NCBI GenBank assembly: GCA_001443445.1
Contig: LDXN01000016.1
Coordinates: 3,855 to 46,044, forward strand
Reading direction: 5' to 3'
Source of the DNA: Candidatus Dadabacteria bacterium CSP1-2
GTDB taxonomy: Bacteria; Desulfobacterota_D; UBA1144; Nemesobacterales; CSP1-2
DNA: 42,190 nt
Shown here: piece by piece, positions 30,745 to 39,648 of the stretch
Layout: each line of letters opens with the position of its first letter
How positions within the stretch are numbered: the stretch's first letter is position 1
The notes under the pieces: generated by a model
Told to the model about the DNA's origin: nothing
What the model saw: only the letters and a program-made list of their open reading frames with translations
Databases searched by the model: none
Translations under genes and position numbers: made by a program

Positions 30745-32196
30745 ATGAGTCTAAGGCGTATTTCACCAGTTTTGTTAATTTTGCCTCTCCTTATTATTTA
30801 TTCATGCACCAAAATAGAGGATAAGAATAAAACAAAAAGTGAAGATGATAACAAGCTAGAACCGGTTAGAGACATGCCAGTACTACCGCCAGCTCTCCCT
30901 AACTTCACCGCGCTAGTAAGAAAGCTTAAGCCTTCTGTAGTAAATATCAGTACAACTAGCTTAATACGTAATGGGGGAGCCTTCCGATTTCCCTCACCGC
31001 ATGGTAAAGAAGAGGATTCCTTGCAAGAGCTATTCAGAAGGTTTCTTGGAGATATCCCTCAAAGGGAATTTAGACAGAGAGAACTAGGCTCTGGATTTAT
31101 TATTAGCGAAGACGGATACATAATTACAAACAACCATGTTGTTGAAAAAGCAAAAGAGATTCAGGTGATTTTGGAAGATGAAAAAAAGTACAGTGCCAAA
31201 ATTGTTGGAGGGGATCCTAAAACCGACTTGGCCCTACTCAAAATAGTACCTAAAGAAAAACTTTCTCCAGTCATATTAGGGAATTCTGATAAGCTTGAAA
31301 TTGGAAACTGGGTTCTTGCCATAGGAAACCCCTTTGGTCTTGGTCACACAGTTACCGCTGGAATAGTAAGTGCAAAGGGAAGAATACTCGGCTTTGGCGA
31401 CTATGATGACTTCATACAAACAGACGCTCCGATTAATCCGGGAAACAGCGGTGGCCCACTTTTTAATCTAGACGGGGAAGTAGTAGGAGTAACTAGTACA
31501 ATATTTCTGAGGGCTCAAGGGATAGGCTTTGCAATCCCTATTAATTCCGCAAAAGATACTATAGAACAACTAAAAGGAAATCGAACAGTTGTAAGTGGAT
31601 GGCTTGGTGTAACTATTCAAGATATAACTCCTGAGATAGCAAAGGCAATGAAACTACCTGAAGCAAAGGGAGCTCTCGTAGGAGATGTAACAAGTGGAAG
31701 TCCTGCTGACAAAGCAGGTGTAAAAAGAGGAGATGTTATCTTTGAGTTTAATGGGCATAAAATTAAGAAAAATGGCGAGCTTTCAAGGACAGTTGCCACT
31801 ACTCCTCCTGGTACCGAAGTGGAACTCAAGTTATTAAGAGATGGAACTGAGAAAACCTTGTCAGTAAAGCTCGGAGTGCATATACCAGAAAATTCAGAGG
31901 AATTTCAAAAAGCACAAAGTAAACTAGGACTTGCTATAGAGGAATTAACACCAGAGGTGATAAATAGACTAGGAGTTGAAGAAGATAGCGGAGTTATCGT
32001 AACTAAAGTGGATTCGAGAAGTCCTGCAGATGATGCTGGGTTTGAAATTGGCGATCTAATACTCGAGATAAATAGGAAGAGAATTACAACCTCAGAAGAT
32101 TATAAAAATATACTTAGTTCACTAACAAATGGGCAGAAAGCACTTTTTCTAGTAAAAAGGAAGGAAGTTATCTTATATATTGCTATGATATTTTAG
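30745..32196 (+). CDS. HtrA/DegP-family periplasmic serine protease
   Basis: Envelope quality-control protease or chaperone, 483 residues. The N-terminal signal ends LLIIYSC, a probable lipobox with Cys21, although Tyr at -2 is atypical, so lipid anchoring is likely but not certain. The trypsin-like domain has the triad His131 (NNHVV), Asp161 (KTDLALLKI) and Ser235 (PGNSGGPL). Two PDZ domains follow: about 285-380 (GWLGVTIQDI ... GSPADKAGVKRGD) and 392-483 (LGLAIEELT ... SPADDAGFEIGD). AGAGGAA lies about seven bases before the ATG. It stands alone after the sugar nucleotidyltransferase gene, with a gap of about 150 bases. Confidence 0.95.
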   Translation: MSLRRISPVLLILPLLIIYSCTKIEDKNKTKSEDDNKLEPVRDMPVLPPALPNFTALVRKLKPSVVNISTTSLIRNGGAFRFPSPHGKEEDSLQELFRRFLGDIPQREFRQRELGSGFIISEDGYIITNNHVVEKAKEIQVILEDEKKYSAKIVGGDPKTDLALLKIVPKEKLSPVILGNSDKLEIGNWVLAIGNPFGLGHTVTAGIVSAKGRILGFGDYDDFIQTDAPINPGNSGGPLFNLDGEVVGVTSTIFLRAQGIGFAIPINSAKDTIEQLKGNRTVVSGWLGVTIQDITPEIAKAMKLPEAKGALVGDVTSGSPADKAGVKRGDVIFEFNGHKIKKNGELSRTVATTPPGTEVELKLLRDGTEKTLSVKLGVHIPENSEEFQKAQSKLGLAIEELTPEVINRLGVEEDSGVIVTKVDSRSPADDAGFEIGDLILEINRKRITTSEDYKNILSSLTNGQKALFLVKRKEVILYIAMIF

Positions 32197-32791
32197 TTGA
32201 AACAAAATCAAAAATATGAATCCAAACCTATATTTCAAACGTATATTATGTATAAATTAATGCTATGCTGTTAAGTCTTCTACCACGTATATTAATCTCC
32301 GTTTTTTCTATATTTCTCTCTATTAACTTTATATTTTTTTCATTTCAACACTACATACCACCATCGTTTCGACATTCTGTATCATACTCAATTTTAAATT
32401 GTCCCTCACACTCAAATCGAAATTCTATATCATACATAATATACTACCTTTACGAATCAGAAGGCAAGGAAGGAAATGAAAAAAATTGCCCTTGTTTTAC
32501 CTGCAGTATTCATAGGTTCTCATTTATAGCTTCCAAACCCTCAATCAACTTCTTAATAGATGAATATAGAGCTTACTTATTTGCATTAGATCAAAATCTT
32601 CCCCTAAAAGAGTTTTATAAAAACCTCTCTATCCGTTCTCCTCCGATGCTTTCAAGTTAGTTAAAAAAACCAGTAGGATTTAAATCATTCCCCATGTGAG
32701 TTTCCCCCACACGCACTCGATTACATCAGACTGAGTGTGCCGTGGAGACCAACAATCATGCAATTTAGGATTTTTTTAATGGAGGAGAACT
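32197..32791. other. Intergenic region, probably non-coding
   Basis: About 595 bases. A plus-strand frame at 32265-32660 (131 codons) starts without a ribosome-binding site, is built from pyrimidine-rich sequence with Ser, Phe and Ile runs, and resembles no protein I know. I treat it as chance. At about 32704-32745 an imperfect hairpin (CCACACGCACTC against GAGTGTGCCGTGG) precedes the outer-membrane protein gene and could be a leader structure. Confidence 0.4.
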
Positions 32792-33562
32792 GTGAAAAAA
32801 ATAGTGATTATTCTGACTTTATTGATTATCGCTGAAGCTTCCCATGCCGCACATTTCCTCGAGCCACTTAATACTGAAATTGCCGCAACACCACCAAGGT
32901 GGAGGTTTTTCTTACAAGCGATTTACACATTCTTTAGAAAAGAAAACGAAGAAAAGATTGACGAGCATCTGCTCCCAATTGAAATCGAGTTTGGACTTGC
33001 AGAAAAAACACAACTTAATCTTGAGGCAGAGGTTCTAATTGCAGAGAGGGAAAACGGCGAAACTGAAGATAAGGGAATTGAAGAGATTGCCATAGGATTA
33101 AAACACAGGTTCTTTGACGAAAAGGGTTATTTGCCAGATATGGCTTTTGAGGTTGAATTTGCCCCAGTTACTGAGCTTGGTCATGGTCAGGCAGTTGCCG
33201 GAACGCTAATATTTTCAAAGTTTCTTGGCAGATGGTTTATTGCCCATGTAAACCTTGGCTACGAGTTTGAAAGAGTAGAAGAAGACGATGAGACAGAATT
33301 TTCTCACTCCCCTTTCTATAACCTTGCCCTAATGTTTCGGGCTATACCCGATAGACTTTTGTTAGGTGGAGAACTTAATTCAAAGCATAGCTTTGTCGAA
33401 GACGGACCAACTATTGACGAGTTAGTATTCGCCCCTGAATTCATAGCTGTGCCGTTTACAAAACCTACCTTTGCACTCAAGTTCGGGGTTCCGATTGGCC
33501 TAACGGATGGGAGCTCAACGCCAGACTTTGGAATAGAGGTGGGTATAAGCATGTTGTTTTAA
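32792..33562 (+). CDS. Putative outer-membrane beta-barrel protein
   Basis: A 256-residue exported protein with a Sec signal (residues 1-19, ending EASHA-AHF). The mature part shows alternating beta-strand patterns (IEIEFGLAEKTQLNLEAEVLI, GLKHRFF, MAFEVEFAPV, WFIAHVNLGYEFE, FALKFGVPIGLT). It ends in a typical C-terminal strand with a final Phe (IEVGISMLF), as BamA substrates do. It resembles outer-membrane proteins of the MetA/transporter type that often precede metal or aromatic uptake functions, but no substrate is evident. The start is GTG at 32792 with GGAGGAG five bases upstream. It is followed by another exported protein gene. Confidence 0.75.
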   Translation: MKKIVIILTLLIIAEASHAAHFLEPLNTEIAATPPRWRFFLQAIYTFFRKENEEKIDEHLLPIEIEFGLAEKTQLNLEAEVLIAERENGETEDKGIEEIAIGLKHRFFDEKGYLPDMAFEVEFAPVTELGHGQAVAGTLIFSKFLGRWFIAHVNLGYEFERVEEDDETEFSHSPFYNLALMFRAIPDRLLLGGELNSKHSFVEDGPTIDELVFAPEFIAVPFTKPTFALKFGVPIGLTDGSSTPDFGIEVGISMLF

Positions 33563-33660
33563 CAAGTTGGAGGAGGCGGGTGGAAACTCACCTCTAATTA
33601 CTGGCTAAATAAAAGGTTTAATTCCCAGGGATGCTTGGTTAGTATATCGAGAGACTAAAT

Positions 33661-34320
33661 ATGAAAAAGTTATTGAGACTTTTCGCTTTCGGATTATTAA
33701 TAATCTATTCCCCTGCTCTTTCTTATTCACATCAGATTGTAGGTGAGGTAACACCGCTTCTCAGTCGAATGGAAATCATAGTCCGCTTAATAGAAGCCGG
33801 AGATATTGAACTGGCTTTCAGAGAAACTGAACTAATAGTGGAGGATTTCCATTATCATAAGCTAACTAGCGTTGAAGATGGACTAAAAACAACTATGAAT
33901 AAAATAGATAAGAAATTTGGAACCAATCTTCGAACATCCCTAGACGAATCGCTTATTAAAAAAAATCCTGATGATCTTAGAAAGACCTTGCAGACACTCG
34001 GGGTTTTACTTATGCTCGAGAAGTTCGATACACTTCAAGAAACCTTTAAAAAAAACGATTCTAACCTTAACACACAAAAAACAATCTTTTGGCTTGGTAG
34101 AAATAATTTCACACTTCTTCTCGAACCCACACTTGCCAAATACGACCCTGCTGAGGAGATGCGAATGGACCGCCTCCTCGATAGGATGCTTTACCGTTTA
34201 GAAGATAGAAAATGGAAAGAATTTGAAGATACAAAGATTGAACTTATAACAGAATTAGAAAGATATTTTAAGCTTTCTCTACCCCCATGTGCTCTCGATG
34301 CATCTATAAATAAAGATTAG
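33661..34320 (+). CDS. Exported helical protein, function unknown
   Basis: A 219-residue protein with a Sec signal (about residues 1-23, ending SYSHQ). The mature part is mostly helical and charged: LLSRMEIIVRLIEAGDIELAF, then FHYHKL, EDGLKTTMNKIDKKFG, and LLDRMLYRLEDRKW. The pattern resembles the periplasmic helical domain that precedes FTR1-type iron permeases, but no permease is adjacent and the match is only structural in flavour. It probably pairs with the barrel protein 98 bases upstream. GAGAG lies about eight bases before the ATG at 33661. I assign no function. Confidence 0.65.
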   Translation: MKKLLRLFAFGLLIIYSPALSYSHQIVGEVTPLLSRMEIIVRLIEAGDIELAFRETELIVEDFHYHKLTSVEDGLKTTMNKIDKKFGTNLRTSLDESLIKKNPDDLRKTLQTLGVLLMLEKFDTLQETFKKNDSNLNTQKTIFWLGRNNFTLLLEPTLAKYDPAEEMRMDRLLDRMLYRLEDRKWKEFEDTKIELITELERYFKLSLPPCALDASINKD

Positions 34321-34604
34321 TACAAAAGTTAAGCATGAAAGCAACTCTAAACCTCATACACGCTGAAGTAAGCTGAATGGTTCTTCAATGTTTAAATTTA
34401 TTCTGAACTTATGACAATACAAATAAAAGTATAGCTCTTTGTTATATACACATACCGTGCGCTTTCCTAACATACTTGGTATCTTGAATCAAATTGGTTT
34501 AATTGAAAAAATTTAGTTTATATTCTAGAGTAAAATGTAGTAAAAAGCCTTTATTCTTAAATGCTAGCTTGGCAATCGAAATACAATAAACAGGAGAAAG
34601 GAAA

Positions 34605-34907
34605 ATGATTAAACACATTGTAATGTGGCGGCTTAAAGAATTCGCAAATGGGGTTAACAAAGAGGAAAACGCAAGGAAATTAAAAAGTCATCTGGAATCT
34701 CTAAAAAGTAAAATAAAGGAAATTAAGCGTATTGAAGTCGGCATTAATATCAAAAGTTCTGACGCCGCCTCGGATGTTGTTTTATATTCAGAGTTTGATA
34801 GTATGGATGATCTCGAGGCTTATCAAAGACACCCTGAACATATGAAGGTAGTTGATTTTGTAAACGAAATACGTTTAGAAAGAAGGGTTGTTGATTACAA
34901 AGTTTAA
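34605..34907 (+). CDS. Dabb-family (stress-responsive A/B barrel) protein
   Basis: A 100-residue cytoplasmic protein covering one Dabb domain. It opens IKHIVMWRLKE, with the helix NARKLKSHLESLKSKI, then strand IKRIEVGINI and ends with DDLEAYQRHPEHMKVVDFV. Dabb domains dimerise into ferredoxin-like barrels and range from stress proteins to cyclases. No catalytic residues can be assigned. AGGAGAAAGG lies a few bases before the ATG. The unknown gene that follows starts 22 bases downstream, so the two probably form an operon. Confidence 0.85.
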   Translation: MIKHIVMWRLKEFANGVNKEENARKLKSHLESLKSKIKEIKRIEVGINIKSSDAASDVVLYSEFDSMDDLEAYQRHPEHMKVVDFVNEIRLERRVVDYKV

Positions 34908-34929
34908 TTTTTTTTGAGTAAGTGATTTA

Positions 34930-35514
34930 ATGAAAGAAGATTTTGCTTTCAAACCAGATATATACGGTCAAGCTTTTTTAGAACTTTTGAAGGAAAAGCG
35001 TCTAAATCCGCTCGGCCCTGGCTCTCCAAATATTAAAGCTAGAAGTGCACTTAATAAACTCACGATTCATAAAGCCTTTGCTCCTCATGAAGTCATAGAT
35101 ACAAATATGGCAAATGCTTGCCTTGCGGCTGTCTGGCTTTATCAGGACTTTTTGCAAGAATCTCATAACATTAGCCAAACAATCCATACTCAAACTGGAA
35201 GTTACTGGCATGGTATCATGCACAGGCGTGAACCCGATTTTTATAACAGCAAGTACTGGTTCCATAATCTTGGAGAGCATCCTATTTTCGAACCTCTTCG
35301 GATTGGAGCTGCTCAACTCGCCTCCAATTCAAATGCTCATAAATCAACTGAATTCATTTCAAAACAATCAAAATGGAATCCTATAGCCTTCATTGATCTT
35401 TGCGAGGCCTGTATCAAGGGACATTTGCCTTGTGAAATGCTATGTCGCCAAATTCAGCAATTTGAGTGGAAACTCCTATTTGATTATTGCTATTGGAAAG
35501 CCATTAAACGTTGA
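34930..35514 (+). CDS. Conserved-looking protein of unknown function
   Basis: A 194-residue soluble protein without signal or membrane segments. It contains the dense motif YWHGIMHRREPDFYNSKYWF (93-112), and I recall the HGIMHRREPD wording from uncharacterised proteins of other bacteria. Further on are HPIFEPL and, near the end, FIDLCEACIKG with cysteines at 157, 160, 167 and 171. The many His, Arg and Cys in short motifs suggest an enzyme or metal site, but I cannot name one. It lies directly downstream of the Dabb gene. The start codon at 34930 has a weak ribosome-binding site. Confidence 0.65.
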   Translation: MKEDFAFKPDIYGQAFLELLKEKRLNPLGPGSPNIKARSALNKLTIHKAFAPHEVIDTNMANACLAAVWLYQDFLQESHNISQTIHTQTGSYWHGIMHRREPDFYNSKYWFHNLGEHPIFEPLRIGAAQLASNSNAHKSTEFISKQSKWNPIAFIDLCEACIKGHLPCEMLCRQIQQFEWKLLFDYCYWKAIKR

Positions 35515-35616
35515 AGCTTTTCACCCAATGTTGTTCCCAAGAACATCAAGTGATTTTAATTATCACATATTCAAACTAAACAACATTTATTAAATACAAA
35601 AGATTAACAAATATGA

Positions 35617-35646
35617 TTGACAAATACTAAAAGAAAGGCGTAATAT
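35617..35646 (+). promoter_or_regulatory. Probable promoter giving a leaderless MerR-like mRNA
   Basis: A perfect TTGACA (35617-35622), an 18-base spacer and TAATAT (35641-35646). The expected transcription start about seven bases after the -10 box falls on the A of the ATG at 35653, so the message would have little or no leader. A second in-frame ATG lies at 35662. Confidence 0.5.
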
Positions 35647-35652
35647 CATTGT

Positions 35653-36372
35653 ATGGATGGAATGACAATAGAAGAAATTATTAAAGAATCAAAGAAAAGA
35701 GGGATTAATCTAGGAGAGGACCCAGCAAAAACTATTAGATTCTACACAAGGCTTGGGTTCATCCCAAAACCAATAAGAAAGAGAAGTAAAAACGGTAAAG
35801 GGAAATTAACCAAGCTCTATTATTCAGAATTTACTCTAGACAAGCTTGCAGAAATAAAAGCCCTAAAATCAAAAGGACTTTCGTTGGATGAAATCCGAGA
35901 TAGCTTTGCACTAGAATACGTTCAAAAGGCTTTACAAGACCTGCTCAGTAAAGCAGGCGATGAAAAAGTAAGACAGCTTGCACATATAATAGGTAGTAAG
36001 GAAAACGAACTTGAGTCAATAATAGAAGCACCTCTTATTTACATAATTGAGGGGATGTCTCAAGAGGAGGTCAAAAAGCTTCTTACTTTATTCTGCGGAG
36101 TCGGCTTTTATGCACTTCTTGAGGCTCAGCAGGCAATAGAAGAATTTAAAATTAATGATGCACGCAGAGCGCTCTTTAAAGCCATATTTTACAATTCGAT
36201 AGCTGTCTTGCGGCTTGCCCGCACAACTGGAGATACAAAGCTTGAATCCACTGCTTCAGAAGTGTATGAAAAGGTAGTTCTTGAACCTATTCGCAAAGCG
36301 AGCGAGCGTGTAAGAAAAGAGTTCATCAGCTCTCTAGAGGCGCATGTAAAGGAAAAAGGTGCCGTTGATTGA
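35653..36372 (+). CDS. MerR-like transcriptional regulator
   Basis: A 239-residue regulator. The N-terminal winged-helix of MerR type is recognisable: KTIRFYTRLGFIPKPIRK, then LYYSEFTLDKLAEIKALKSKGLSLDEIRD. The usual start of the first helix is altered (MTIEEIIKESKKRGINLGED) and longer than in MerR. The C-terminal 150 residues are helical (LFCGVGFYALLEAQQAIEEF, ARRALFKAIFYNSIAVLRLART) and probably form the dimer or ligand part; no conserved Cys metal site is seen. It has a strong promoter of its own. Its targets are unknown; the convergent argC/ligase/ACP genes are neighbours. Confidence 0.8.
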   Translation: MDGMTIEEIIKESKKRGINLGEDPAKTIRFYTRLGFIPKPIRKRSKNGKGKLTKLYYSEFTLDKLAEIKALKSKGLSLDEIRDSFALEYVQKALQDLLSKAGDEKVRQLAHIIGSKENELESIIEAPLIYIIEGMSQEEVKKLLTLFCGVGFYALLEAQQAIEEFKINDARRALFKAIFYNSIAVLRLARTTGDTKLESTASEVYEKVVLEPIRKASERVRKEFISSLEAHVKEKGAVD

Positions 36373-36576
36373 AGGGTTCTTTTCTAGAAGCTATTAATTT
36401 ATCACTAAATAGCCTTCTAGGATTCTCTAATTGATTTGAATTATGTATTATTGAGTGTGAAATTTGATTTAATAATGCACCCACAATTGAGTATGTAAAA
36501 CCCTTTAATCTTTTAGCATAAAGTTCTCGTAGTTTTACGAAGAGTTTATTCGAATTCGTAATTTTCATTAGCCGTG

Positions 36577-36834
36577 TTAAGCAGTTACAAGCTTCGATAT
36601 ATAATCGGAAATGTTATTAACAGTTGCAAGAAGCTCTTGATTAACTTCGCTTTCATCTATACTTATCTTAAACTCTTCCTCTAATGCTACAATTAACTCG
36701 AGTGTGGCTACGGAATCAACGCCAACTCCCAACTCTATAAGAGGAGCATCGTCATTTATATCCTCTGGTGTAAAATCATGAAGTAGTTTTCTAATTAAAA
36801 CCTGTTTAACACTGTTTTTGATCTCTTCATTCAT
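36577..36834 (-). CDS. Acyl carrier protein
   Basis: An 85-residue acidic four-helix carrier. The phosphopantetheine site is Ser41 in GVDSVATLEL. The open frame reaches 36879, but those 15 codons are a CGTGATTCGTGACTCG repeat; the ATG at 36834 begins the normal ACP helix MNEEIKNSVKQVLIRKLL. It lies last in a minus-strand run after argC and an AMP-forming ligase. This makes it a dedicated rather than a general fatty-acid ACP, because fab genes are absent. The cognate ligase probably loads an acyl or aryl group onto it. Confidence 0.88.
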   Translation of the reverse strand: MNEEIKNSVKQVLIRKLLHDFTPEDINDDAPLIELGVGVDSVATLELIVALEEEFKISIDESEVNQELLATVNNISDYISKLVTA

Positions 36835-36840
36835 GTGCTT

Positions 36841-36917
36841 ATCCGTGATTTGTGACTCGGGTTTCGTGGTTCGATACACGATTCACGAGCCACGATCCAC
36901 GAGTCACGAACCCCGAA
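36841..36917. repeat. CGTGACTCG-type repeat
   Basis: Tandem and inverted variants of GTGATTTGTGACTCGGG and CACGAGTCACGAACCCCG fill the gap between the ligase and the acyl carrier protein gene. It gives the ACP a false N-terminal extension. Confidence 0.65.
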
Positions 36918-36923
36918 AAGATG

Positions 36924-38396
36924 TTATTTCAAATATTCTCTTAGCACCTTTCCCGTAAGGCTTTTTGGTATTTCCTTTCTAAATTCAACCATACGGGGTG
37001 TCTTAAAATCCGCTACGTGATCCTTACAATAAGCATAGATCTCTTTTGAATCCATATCCTCTTTCGGTACAATTACCGCCTTTACTAATTCATTTCCATA
37101 TTGATCCTTTGCGCCCAGAACCACTACTTCCTTTATTTTTGGATGAGTTAGGAGAAAATTTTCTACCTCTGTCGGATCAACCTTATTTCCCGCAACGTTT
37201 ATGAAAAGCTTCTTTCTACCCAAAATGTAGATATAACCCTTCTCGTCCATTTTTCCTAAATCCTCTGTAAAATAAAAACCATTTTTAAAAACCCTTTTCG
37301 TTTGTTCTTCAAGACCATAATATCCAGTAGTCATAGATGGGCTTTTCACAGCTATTTCCCCAACCTCGTTTATAGTAGCCTCGTTTCCATCTTCTCTAAA
37401 AATCTTAACCTCCACGTTTTTAACAGGAAGCCCAACTGAGTCGAAATTATTTTCAATATCCTGGCTAAGATTGATCGAAATCACACCAGTCTCGGTTGAC
37501 CCATATAGCTGTCTTGGATAGACACCGAACCTTTCATGAAACTTAAAAAAGGTTTGCCTTGATAAAGGAGCTCCAGCAGAAATAACTAGCTTTAGGGAAG
37601 AAAAATCCCTAGGTTTAGATGAATAAGTAACTGCCATAACATTAAGCATAAAAGGTACAGCTGGAAAGATAGTGATTGATTCCCTCTCTATTAAATCTGC
37701 TACCTTATTTCGGTTAAATCCCTCTAAAACGTAAATTGAAGCTCCTACTTTTACTGCGCTGATAAAGTTTCCAAACCCATAAGTATGGGCAAGAGGTACC
37801 GTAAACAGAACCCGATCATTCTCAGTCAATCCAACTGTCTCAGTATGATTATCAGCAAGAGAAGTAATGTTATAATGGGTTCTTGCTACTCGCTTCGGCC
37901 TTCCTGTAGAACCTGTTGAATAGAGATAAAGAGCATCATCATCCGGCTTTATTGAGGCTTTAATATAAGCAGGAGTATCAGCTTCTAAAAATGACCATTC
38001 CCTTTTACCTCCTCTAACTACAACAACAGATACGCCCAGACCGGCAGTAACCTTTTCAGCAATCGGTTTTAGCCTTTCTTCTGTGATTAATAGCTTTATT
38101 TGGGAATCTGAAACATAGAATCTAATTTCCTCTTCCTTGTATGCAACGTTTAAAGGAAGCGCAACCGCACCGAGGCTTGCAACACTAAAAAAGCTCGTAA
38201 TAAACTCAAGCGAATTAGGCAAAAGTATTGCTACCTTATCACCATGCCCTATCCCCCTTGAGATGAGGAAAGAAGAAAGACTTCTTACCATCAAATCCAA
38301 GGTCCCATATGTAACTCTTCGCTCACCGTCTACAACAGCGGTTTTATCCCTATATCTATTTACAGTTGATAAGAATACATCTGGAATAGTTGTCAT
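36924..38396 (-). CDS. AMP-forming acyl/aryl ligase, probably ACP-loading
   Basis: A 490-residue member of the ANL superfamily, shorter than FadD. Motifs: YSTGSTGRPKRV (159-170), LYGSTETG (297-304), GFYFTEDLG (373-381, TGD changed to TED), the hinge LGRKKLFINVAGNKVDPTEVE region, and the catalytic Lys483 in KSLTGK. It would form acyl-AMP and transfer it to CoA or to a carrier; the acyl carrier protein gene 90 bases downstream favours the latter. AGGAA lies directly before the ATG. It begins only 15 bases after the argC stop, so it is cotranscribed with an arginine gene. The substrate is unknown. Confidence 0.9.
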   Translation of the reverse strand: MTTIPDVFLSTVNRYRDKTAVVDGERRVTYGTLDLMVRSLSSFLISRGIGHGDKVAILLPNSLEFITSFFSVASLGAVALPLNVAYKEEEIRFYVSDSQIKLLITEERLKPIAEKVTAGLGVSVVVVRGGKREWSFLEADTPAYIKASIKPDDDALYLYSTGSTGRPKRVARTHYNITSLADNHTETVGLTENDRVLFTVPLAHTYGFGNFISAVKVGASIYVLEGFNRNKVADLIERESITIFPAVPFMLNVMAVTYSSKPRDFSSLKLVISAGAPLSRQTFFKFHERFGVYPRQLYGSTETGVISINLSQDIENNFDSVGLPVKNVEVKIFREDGNEATINEVGEIAVKSPSMTTGYYGLEEQTKRVFKNGFYFTEDLGKMDEKGYIYILGRKKLFINVAGNKVDPTEVENFLLTHPKIKEVVVLGAKDQYGNELVKAVIVPKEDMDSKEIYAYCKDHVADFKTPRMVEFRKEIPKSLTGKVLREYLK

Positions 38397-38411
38397 TTCC
38401 TATGTACTTAT

Positions 38412-39452
38412 TTAAGGGAATATTACGGGGGATTTTAAACCTTCTTCCTCTGGAAAATCAAACATGATATTCATGTTTTGAACTGCCTGACCTGATGCCC
38501 CTTTTCCAAGATTATCAAGCGCAACAACAGATATTAAGACATCACCTTGAAAACCAACCCCGATATCACAAAAATTAGAAAACCTTACGTTTTTTACGGC
38601 GGGTAGTTCATCGTCTTCATAAATTCTTACAAATGAATCGCGGATATAGAACTGCTTATACAGATCAAAAATACCATCTTCAATCTTTTTTTCTTTGAAT
38701 ATGGTATACATGGTTGTTAAAATTCCACGGCTTATTGGAACTGTATGAGGAACAAATGTGACATTAGTTGGTGATTCCACTAAATTTGACAGCTCCTGTT
38801 CCATCTCTGGTTTCTGGCGATGTCCTTCAACCCCGTAAGACGATACAGATTCATTGCATTCGGAATAATGAAGCTCAAGTGACGGTGCTCTTCCAGCACC
38901 CGTAATTCCAGCTTTTGAATCTACAATAATTACCGAACGATCTTTTAACAAACCATTTGAGCATAAAGGAGCTAATCCTAGAATAACACTGGTTGAAAAG
39001 CAGCCTGGATTTGCAACGAGTTTTGCGTCTCTTATTTTTTCTCTATAAATCTCAGGAAGACCATACACTGCTTCTCCTAGAAGATCCTTGTAAGCGTGTT
39101 TAACCTTATACCAGCTTTCATAAATACCTACATCCTTAATTCTAAAATCAGAGCTAAAATCAATCACACGTGTTCCCTTTTGAAGAAGTTTTGCAACAAA
39201 GTGCATTGAAGAACCATGAGGAAGGCATGAAAAGGCTACATCAACCTTGCTTAAGCTTGCGAGTTTAGTGATATTTACACATTCTAAATCTAAGAACTTG
39301 CGTAACTGAGGAAAAACATCTGATATTTTCTTGCCAGCAAACTTCTCTGACGTAAGCCAGGCTATTTCAACTCCAGAGTGGTTAACAAGATACCTAATTA
39401 ATTCAACCCCTGTATAACCAGTTGCTCCCAAAATCCCTACTTTCAATTTCAT
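38412..39452 (-). CDS. argC: N-acetyl-gamma-glutamyl-phosphate reductase
   Basis: NADPH-dependent reduction of N-acetyl-glutamyl phosphate, the third step of arginine synthesis. The 346-residue protein has the nucleotide-binding GATGYTGVELIRYL at residues 9-22, the catalytic Cys151 in NPGCFSTS and the conserved His211 in EGHRQKPE. The length is normal. The ATG at 39452 lacks a clear Shine-Dalgarno sequence. It is the first gene of a run that continues with the ligase and acyl carrier protein. No other arg gene is in the window, and the association with a carrier-protein pair is unusual. Confidence 0.95.
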   Translation of the reverse strand: MKLKVGILGATGYTGVELIRYLVNHSGVEIAWLTSEKFAGKKISDVFPQLRKFLDLECVNITKLASLSKVDVAFSCLPHGSSMHFVAKLLQKGTRVIDFSSDFRIKDVGIYESWYKVKHAYKDLLGEAVYGLPEIYREKIRDAKLVANPGCFSTSVILGLAPLCSNGLLKDRSVIIVDSKAGITGAGRAPSLELHYSECNESVSSYGVEGHRQKPEMEQELSNLVESPTNVTFVPHTVPISRGILTTMYTIFKEKKIEDGIFDLYKQFYIRDSFVRIYEDDELPAVKNVRFSNFCDIGVGFQGDVLISVVALDNLGKGASGQAVQNMNIMFDFPEEEGLKSPVIFP

Positions 39453-39648
39453 ATCTTAGTATATTTTGACCTATCGTTACTTAGTTGTAAACAGATATAA
39501 AGCAGATATGTTCGCTAGAACTTTACCATAATAGCAAGTTGCTGGGAGAATGTTGTTGACAAGGGGTTGTGATTAGTGATAAGTATAAATTAGGTATTAA
39601 ACGTGATTTAGATTATGCAATAACACCTTAAAACCAAGGAGATTAATA

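Noticed and set aside
32265-32660. 131-codon plus-strand ORF
   Set aside because: No ribosome-binding site, pyrimidine-rich composition unlike the neighbouring genes, and no recognisable domain; treated as chance.
39556-39589. TTGACA and TATAAA upstream of the metallophosphoesterase as a promoter
   Set aside because: The two boxes are 22 bases apart, too far for a normal promoter, and no better -10 box is found at 17 bases.
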